Shown here one piece after another: positions 56,766 to 64,000 of a stretch of 64,000 nt of DNA (its first letter is position 1; each line of letters begins with the position of its first letter). The notes below the pieces were generated by a model. That model made no database searches, had not been told where the DNA came from, and saw nothing but the letters and a program-made list of their open reading frames with translations. A program made the position numbers and the translations under genes. Source of the stretch: Dama dama (lineage: Eukaryota; Chordata; Mammalia; Artiodactyla; Cervidae); the NCBI RefSeq assembly GCF_033118175.1, contig NC_083701.1, forward strand, positions 52,589,001 to 52,653,000, given 5' to 3'.

Positions 56766-58268
56766 AAAGCTGGCTGCAGCCAATTTGAAATCATGAGCTT
56801 TTGGATCTTGTTCTTTAAACTGACTACCAAGTGATTAATGAAACACAATTTTAACTCACTTGATCATGTGAGTTGCTGAGAACTTCAAAAGCTTAACACA
56901 AACCTTACACTGACCTTGTGGTGAGTGAACCTTGACATTATATCTTGCTAGAACAGCAACAAAAACCTTCTCCTGAACTTACTAAAATATGATTATATCA
57001 ATCACAGGTAGAAGACAATAATACCTGTACAGTTTACCAATGTAAATGGAGAAGAAGACTGCACATAGGTGAGACAAGTAACTCCAGAGCTTACCTCAGA
57101 CCTTCTCCAGAGGCCTTAGTGTCCAAAGGAATCAGTATCTCGATACACCCATCTGCATGTGTTCATGCATGCATGCTCGGTTGTGTCCAACCCTTTGTGA
57201 CCCCATGGACTAACCTGGGACAAAATTTAGTGAGTCATGCCTCTTTGGACTGAATTTACTTGTGAGTAGACCAAGTGCTATTAGGCAGAATGTTAAGAGC
57301 GAGGTTAAGTGTACTTTATGGAAAAATAAAATTATGCTTTTGCCTACTTGAATTTTTTGAACCTCATTGTTTGTGAAATCAAAATTCAACCCTTGCCTAC
57401 CATTAGTGATGCAGTCAAAGCAACTGGCCAAGATATGGTTGAAATTTGAACTCTACCCTTAGGACAAAAGCTAAGACATCCCTTTCCAAAGACCAAAGTA
57501 GTTTTCTGGCTGTGCTGTCAACTTCAACTTTTCACTGTGAGATTAATTCTTAGTTTTCGGCTTCTATCTGTTTGTAATTATTTATTGCAGTGCATTAGAG
57601 AACAATTAAGATAACAGCAGGAGTCCAAAGAATAAGCATTCAAGGATATAGAAAAAAAAAGAGTAATTCAGTGTGAAACAATGCAAATTGACAGGGGAGT
57701 TGCACAGTCATTTTGTACTCCGAGAAGAAGAATGGTAGCTAAGTGTGACATGACTTTCAGGATCTTAAAATTTTAAATGTGTTTTGCTGTATCACATTTC
57801 TCTTATTGGACAGATTTTAAGTTGATTAGGATCAAAGGCTAGTGAGCAGCATGTGGCCGTTAGTTACTGTTTACTTAACACATTGCCAAATTGGCAATTT
57901 TTCAAACCAAAATCTGCCATGCAGAAAACAATTTAAATATTTAAACCATTCATTCTTTTCTATTTTTCTGTTCCATCTCAGAACTTAAGCTCTTTTCTTG
58001 TCCCCTACCAAAATACTTTTTCTGAAGCAGCCCAAGGACTTGTGAGTTGAAAGCTTGATTCTGATGTTCCAAATATGATTGGTTGGTATGAGACAACCAC
58101 AGATGTAAGAGAAGCACATATATCTGTGACAATACTTCTTTCCCCTGGCACAAATAAACAATTTATCTCAAGGATTTGGGATTTTTGTTATAATGGAATA
58201 ATTGCAGCATCACATGAGATGAATTCTGAGTTCTAAGAAGTAATTAAGTGAGGAAATGTATATTTTAT
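56766..58268. other. Unassigned; one short SINE/BovB relic
   Basis: At 57165-57212 a minus-strand relic (GCTCGGTTGTGTCCAACCCT, TTTGTGACCCCATGGAC) matches the shared BovB/SINE 3' end. The rest is unassigned; open frames of 67-73 codons lack features. Confidence 0.45.
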
Positions 58269-58281
58269 TGGCATTTTGATG

Positions 58282-58492
58282 TGTGTGTGTGTTGTGTGTG
58301 CTCAGTTGTGTCTGACTCTTTGAAACCCCAAGGACTGTAGCCCACTAGGTTCTTCTGTCCATGGGATTTCCTTGGAGTGAGTTGCAATGCTCTCCTCCAG
58401 GGGATCTTCTCAACCCAGGGATTGAACCCATGTCTCTCAAGTCTACTACATTGGCAGTCAGGTTCTGTACAATTAGCACCACCTGGGAAGCC
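58282..58492 (-). mobile_element. Bov-tA SINE
   Basis: Full length in reverse complement with a GT-rich tail at the left and head at the right (AGGCTTCCCAGGTGGTGCTA on the minus strand). The 13 bp target duplication TGGCATTTTGATG (58269-58281 and 58493-58505) is perfect. Confidence 0.95.
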
Positions 58493-58505
58493 TGGCATTT
58501 TGATG

Positions 58506-59164
58506 GATGATTTATTCACCTTTCATTCACTACATGTGGACTATCTAATGTTTGTTACCTGAAATTGCATTTCTTTCATGTTTTCATTATTAGTGAAAAA
58601 TAGATGTTTTTCAATCACCCTGTACTCTCCTAAGCTGTCTTTCCCTACCCTTGATAATTATGCTCAGGGAATCAACCTAATTTGAATATTAGCCTGAGCA
58701 AAACATAATTAAGAATGTAAATCTGAGGAAAATCAAAAACTAATGGAATCCAAAATCAAATATACATGCTGTTATCTTATTACTGTTTTTTTTTTTCACC
58801 TCAAGAACTGACTCTGTACTAAAAAGACTGTGTATGAATGTATCCCTTCATGAATAAATACCAGATATTATAAAGTGTGACCTGAAAACCTGAAGCAATG
58901 ATGAAAAATAATATGTTCTTATTGCATATTCACTAAATTCCAGGCAAAAGAAAGAACTGCTTACTTCTGGGGTTTAGTAAACTGAAACAAGTGACTACGA
59001 ATGCGTGTAAACATTCCCTGGGAGTCTCTAAAACTATAATGGGCATAGAATAGCCTACCCTACACTGCTTTGAAATTGAGACAAATTGAAGAATCCTTCA
59101 CCATTTTCATATAATTTTAAGTCAAGGGAAAAGACGATGGAACTTTTACTAGCTATTTACTGAG
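58506..59164. other. No feature recognised
   Basis: Unassigned AT-rich DNA; a 10-base poly-T lies near 58788. Confidence 0.4.
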
Positions 59165-59330
59165 CATAAAAAGCTTTATACACTTATATTTTATGGCCAC
59201 CCATGTGGTGAGTACATTTTCATTAGCTTTTATTACAGATGTAGGAAATGAGGCTCAAAGAAATTTAACAGATTATCAAAGATCATACAACTGGTAAGGG
59301 AAGAGCTTGGACTTTGATTTATTTTTTTAT
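59165..59330 (-). mobile_element. MIR SINE
   Basis: The plus strand carries the antisense MIR core: ATTACAGATGTAGGAAATGA, GGCTCAAAGAAATTTAACAG, AAAGATCATACAACTGGTAA and GAGCTTGGACTTTGA. It is strongly diverged, as usual. Confidence 0.8.
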
Positions 59331-62300
59331 CCAAATATTGTGATTTTTTCCATAATGTTGGGGAAAATTATGAGAATTTTAAAAACTTGTATGCAGTTCT
59401 AAGTGTTACTTTTCTACAGAATATTTCAGATGCTTCAAAATGCATTTAAAAATTTATTTCCATGCCACTTTATTGAATTTTCATACAGTTCCTATGGAGC
59501 AACTAGAAGCTGATATTGTTCCCATTATCCTTCAAAAGTGAAATCAGAAAAAAAAAAAAGGGAAAAGGGGCTTTTATTTAAAATCATCCACAAGGTCTAC
59601 AGTAGAACCATCGGTTTTCCCAGGACCCTGGAATAACATCTTAGACCAATATCATGCCTTTGACTGCACTAAGCATATAAGAAGTTATAAATTAGCATTT
59701 GCTCAATTGAATGACCATCCTAGATCCATGAAACAAACTGTTTATTCATCCTGGAATCGTTACTTTTCCATTTCTCTTTAAGCAGCAAGAATATATAGGA
59801 TATATTTTATTTGTTCAGGTTTTTTGGTCTTCTGAAGAAAAGTAAGTTTATGAGTTTCAGGAATGTGGAGACCATGTGACCAAGTCCTATTTTTCAGATA
59901 AAATTGCACGAGTTCATGAAGTAGCCCTATATCTGGAATTCATATCTTATGATTTCATCTTTTTTCTTCCTCTTGTATTCCATTGACTGTCGCTTGCCCA
60001 TGCCATTAATTATTAGCTAGAAAACCTTTTTAATGTTTAAGAGTCTCTTAGAGAAATTCTGTTGTTGTCAAAGTTTGCAAAAGTGTTCAAAATGCCACCA
60101 TACTGTGTACACTGCTGAGATAAAAGGCTATATAATAGAAGTCCTTTATTGTCAATAAAGCAGAACTTTATTGTGAATTTTAAAAACCAGCAGCACAGCC
60201 AAATGCAACGAGCTCTGAAATCACGTCATGGAACAAATGGACTACTGAAATGGTTTTCATTATTCCTCCTTGATAGCTTGTAAGAGAGAATTTTGGTATT
60301 TCATTTAGTCTTTATCTTACACTTGCAAGATCAGTTCACAGACATTTTACAATTAGTGTATATAAGAAAGTTGGCCACATTCTAAGTAACAGAGAAGTTT
60401 ATCAGAGAAATGCCCATTTCAATAAAAATTCTACCTAATCTTATACCATGGTTCCTATAGAAAGTTATCAAATAAAAAAAAAGAAATTACAAAACTAATC
60501 AAAGTACATGTACAGTGTGTACAATTTACTATGACAGCAAATACTTCAGGGTTATTTGAAAAAAATCCACAGTGCAGAATTTAAATAGTACAATTTGTGG
60601 TAAATGTCAAGGAACATTATTCTGATAAATGTCATTGTAATAATCAGGTGAAAATTGTTCTGAATATTACACACTATATAATCAGTTTTGATAAAAGGAT
60701 CAAAGGTATAAATTTCATGAACACTCAGTGAAGGCATTTATCAGAAGCCTTACCAGGGAGGACAGAGGTAGGGAGGATAACAATTTATGGTGAAATCATC
60801 CTATTCAGCATATTGGTGTGTAGGTTTATTTGAATACAGACTTAATCTGCTCTTAAGAGTACATAAAGCCAAAAATAGAATTCATTAAATTATATTTTCC
60901 AATTATGATATAAAACAAACACAAAAATATGATTTCTAAATTTATAGTGCAGGTACTAACTATGGGGAGCAATGAACGTTTATAATTTGCCCATGAAGCA
61001 GAACCGGTTATAGTTACTAAAGGAGTTCATTTAATCTCTCTCTGTGTACTATGGAACCAGCAGTGTATAGGTGAATGTGGGAAAAAAACAAAATATGGAG
61101 GATGCTCTCAAAAAATATATTGGAGCACTATGTATGAAATAATCTATACATATTTTGCATTTTTTTAATCATTTTTCTAAGTCAGAGCTTCTCCAAGTGT
61201 GAGATAGTAATCTCTAAGCATCAGAAAAGCCAGGGGCCCTCCATTTACCCTGCATTTGTTCCATATGCATAATACGTGTTTTTTGATAGTACAAATGTTG
61301 AGAAGGATAGGCCTGGCAACAAATATGGAAAGTCCAAAAAAGGAAACATCATTATGGATTTCAGGACAGAAGGAAGAAGAGGTTTTTGGCAAGACTAGCA
61401 TAGTATTCAGGAGATATATCTTCTCTCTCTGCTTAGCTCAAAAGAGCCATGGCTGGCTGACATCCTGTGTCTGGCTTCTCAAGGTATACTTTCTAGCTGC
61501 CTGTGTATACGTGGGCGTAAACAAGAGAGAAAGGAAGATTGGGTGGGACGGAGCCAAGGTGATTTGGGGGCACTATAATTGATTCGTCTATTCAGGAGTC
61601 CTATAGAAATCAAGGCCAATCTAAATCTAAGTCAGAAAACCCTGATCTATTGTGCAGTGACTGAATGCTTGCACAGTCCAGGCTTATCCAAACCCATGTG
61701 GGAGAATCTGTGAGATGAGTGAGTTTAATTTATGAATCAAGTATATCTTTTAATGGTGCACAAAATAACATTTTACTTTTCCCAGAGGTGACAAAATGTG
61801 GTTTAATTGAAAATATAAAAAAAAGGTGCTTGTCAGTAACTGTTCAAAAAATGGAAATAAACACAAGACCATTCTTGTTTTAATTCAAAGGTTTTTGAAA
61901 ACTTATGTTTCATCCTTCATAGAAATTCTAATTTTATTATATTCATTTTAAAAATCCAGTATACAAAAATTTTAAAAATAAAAATAAATAAATAAAAATC
62001 CAGTATATTTCTAGGTCATAGTTAATAAATTCACACTCCATGATTTTAGATGATCTAGCCAAATTTATTTTAACTACAAGAAACATAAAGTAGAAGTAAA
62101 AATTATACTACTTTGTGTTAGCTGGAATTCAGTTAGTTCATCTTACTATTACCTCTGCAACATAAAAAGTTCTTTATTCCAGATCTATTTGATTTATTTA
62201 TTCAAGAATAAATCAAATTTAAGGAAATGTTCTCATATAAAATGTTCTCATAGTGTATTTTTATTTTAATAAAATTGAAACGTTATTCAAAATAAGCTTA

Positions 62301-63690
62301 AGGAATGTGAAATTTATTATCATGCAGTCTCATGTGCAAAGCAGTTACCTATACGCATTTCACAGGAGTCTTTTATATTTAAAATCCTTTTATTTCTCTG
62401 AGGCCACTGTTCAAATGGTTGACGGGATAATTTGTTTTGTTCAGTGGATTTCTGATTGTTGTACAAGGAAAAGTTCTTTCACCTTTCATTCAACAATTCA
62501 TCTTCCTGTGGTGATTTATTTTACTATTTCCAGACATGCTTTATAACCTACAGACTTAGCATGCACTTTTTTTTCTTTCTTTCTGGGAACCAGCTGAGCC
62601 TTAAATAAGTATGTAGGTTATAACAAGTTGTAAGCTTCTTGAATTTTACATTATTGTAGATAATTTGTTGTCTTGTTTTGCACATTTTTACAAATATGCC
62701 AACATGGTATTGCCTAAAGTTGTGAGGAACATTTAGATCAATTATTTAGAATTATCTTCGGTAAATGAGATGCAATTATAATACATATGAGGTGGCAAAA
62801 TCAATGGTGAAATAATATTTGGGGATATAGGAAATATTTGTTGCTATGTCATAAGGCTGTAATTTCTCTCTAACTAGAATGACTCCAAGATAAAAGTGGC
62901 ATTTATAAGGGAGAGAAGGAGAAAGAAAGAGATCACATCAGATTCATTATATATGCCAATGCTATTTCAATTCTGTTCAAATTACAAATGAAAATATGTA
63001 CAAGATTCTAGAATTCAACTGCTCAAAGTGGTCATACAGTTCTCTTTTGTATTATACTTCTTTTTCAATAGAATCCACATATAACCTGTCGGTGTATAGC
63101 AACTTATAAAATTATACATATTTATTTTATGATAAAATTATCACACTTTTCCTTACTAGTTTACTAGTACATTTTAGCCGTACCAATGTCTAATTTGGAA
63201 AAAAAAATCTTAAATAGAATCAACATTCATTGCAGCTTGTACAGTAAGATGTGTTACATAAAACCAACAATTCAAAGTGTGCCAAGTCTCTCAAGTTTTT
63301 CATTGTTTTGATAACTATTGAAATTTCTAAAATCTTATAATTGGATCTGTATAGTCCCTTCACATAAAATAAAATTTGCTAATGAAATTTTTCAGGAATT
63401 TTGTTCCCATTGCATTGTGTTTATCTTGATAAAATAAAGGAGAATAATTGAACACGTTGATTAATAAGATTTTTTAAAATGCGGTCCAAGGGATATAAAT
63501 TTCAGTGCTCTTCAGTTTAAGTGTGGACTTGGCAAGATCATGGTCCTCAATCTTATTCTCTGTTAAATGATCCATTCTAGCTCTCAAGTTCTATAAATCT
63601 CTGTCACAGGATTTGGTTCTGGATTTCTAGAATAAATTCTCAACTCTTTCTTTCGCTTTATTCATAAATAGATGCAACATATATTGATTT
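59331..63690. other. 4.3 kb nearly free of recognisable repeats
   Basis: No BovB, Bov-tA or L1 copy is seen here; 59480-59560 has weak MIR-like words, and one A-rich insertion lies at 61950-62007. Open frames (108 codons at 61256-61582, 97 codons at 62253-62546) show no domain, signal peptide or codon pattern that I can defend. Confidence 0.45.
61950..62007. repeat. A-rich insertion with 14 bp target duplication
   Basis: AAAAATCCAGTATA stands at 61950-61963 and 61994-62007. Between them lie 30 bases made almost only of A and T (AAAATAAAAATAAATAAAT type). The structure fits a retrotransposon reduced to its tail. Confidence 0.85.
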
Positions 63691-63904
63691 GTTGGGCTTC
63701 TCCAGTGGCTCAGTAGTAAAGAATCTACCTGCAATGCAGGAGATGCAGATTCAAACCCTGGGTCGAGAAGATCCCCTGGAGGACAGCATGGCAACCCGCT
63801 CCAGTATTCTTGCCTAGAGACTCTCAAGGACAGAGGAGCCTGGTGGGTTAGTCCATGGGGTCACAAAGACTCCAACACTATTGAAGCAACAGAGTACACA
63901 CACA
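63691..63904 (+). mobile_element. Bov-tA2-type SINE
   Basis: Full length: head GGGCTTCTCCAGTGGCTCAG, degenerate B-box (GATTCAAACCC), block GGACAGAGGAGCCTGG and an ACACACACAC tail. TATTGATT (63682-63689 and 63907-63914) is a probable target duplication. Confidence 0.94.
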
Positions 63905-64000
63905 CGTATTGATTATCAAACAAACCCTTGGATGTGTAAAATTATTTTTTAAACTAACTACTGTTCATTTGGATTCTGCTCCACATATGCACCTGCTTAC

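Noticed and set aside
61256..61582. 108-codon plus-strand frame as a gene
   Set aside because: No family features and an opposing frame of similar kind overlaps it; treated as chance.
1..64000. CRISPR array, prokaryotic operon, phage or plasmid features
   Set aside because: The repeat content is that of a ruminant nuclear genome; no regularly spaced repeats or dense coding is present.

Overview
This window is nuclear DNA of a ruminant (a pecoran such as cattle, sheep, goat or a relative). That is read from its repeats: BovB (RTE) LINEs, tRNA-headed Bov-tA SINEs, BOV-A2 SINEs with AGC tails, CHR-type cetartiodactyl SINEs and ruminant L1 copies (L1-BT type), on an older background of mammalian L1M, L2, MIR and MaLR LTR fragments. 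The DNA is AT-rich and I see no CpG island, host exon, tRNA, rRNA or other functional gene. Nearly every long open frame is part of a retrotransposon. I call it intergenic or deep intronic DNA.

Layout. 0-4.3 kb: a BovB copy split by a truncated L1, a MaLR LTR fragment and a long antisense old L1. 4.3-13 kb: SINEs and a BovB copy with an inverted 5' part (8.3-9.6 kb). 13-21.5 kb: a short L1, a BOV-A2, L2 fragments and Bov-tA copies. 21.5-23.4 kb: the longest BovB copy, with a decayed reverse transcriptase and a Bov-tA inside. 23.4-27.6 kb: sparse in young repeats. 27.6-28.8 kb and 37.8-39.1 kb: two long ancient L2 copies, each broken by younger insertions. 29.1-30.7 kb: a block I could not assign. 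31-37 kb and 40-47 kb: alternating BovB, SINE and L1M pieces. 47.4-51.7 kb: two L1 insertions with inverted 5' ends. The larger keeps the endonuclease half and the C-terminal half of ORF2 in opposite directions, without the core of the reverse transcriptase. 52-56.5 kb: old L1M copies broken by BovB and SINEs. 59.3-63.7 kb: almost free of recognisable repeats.

There is no operon or pathway here; the common theme is target-primed reverse transcription. Many insertions still show target-site duplications. Three are 5'-inverted (two L1, one BovB). Three other places show a 13-14 bp direct repeat around nothing but an A-rich stretch. L1 copies end at two different 3' positions. I found no convincing new biological system; the retrotransposition by-products are the most informative content. 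All repeat family names are from memory of consensus features, with no database search, and most element ends are good to about 5-20 bp.
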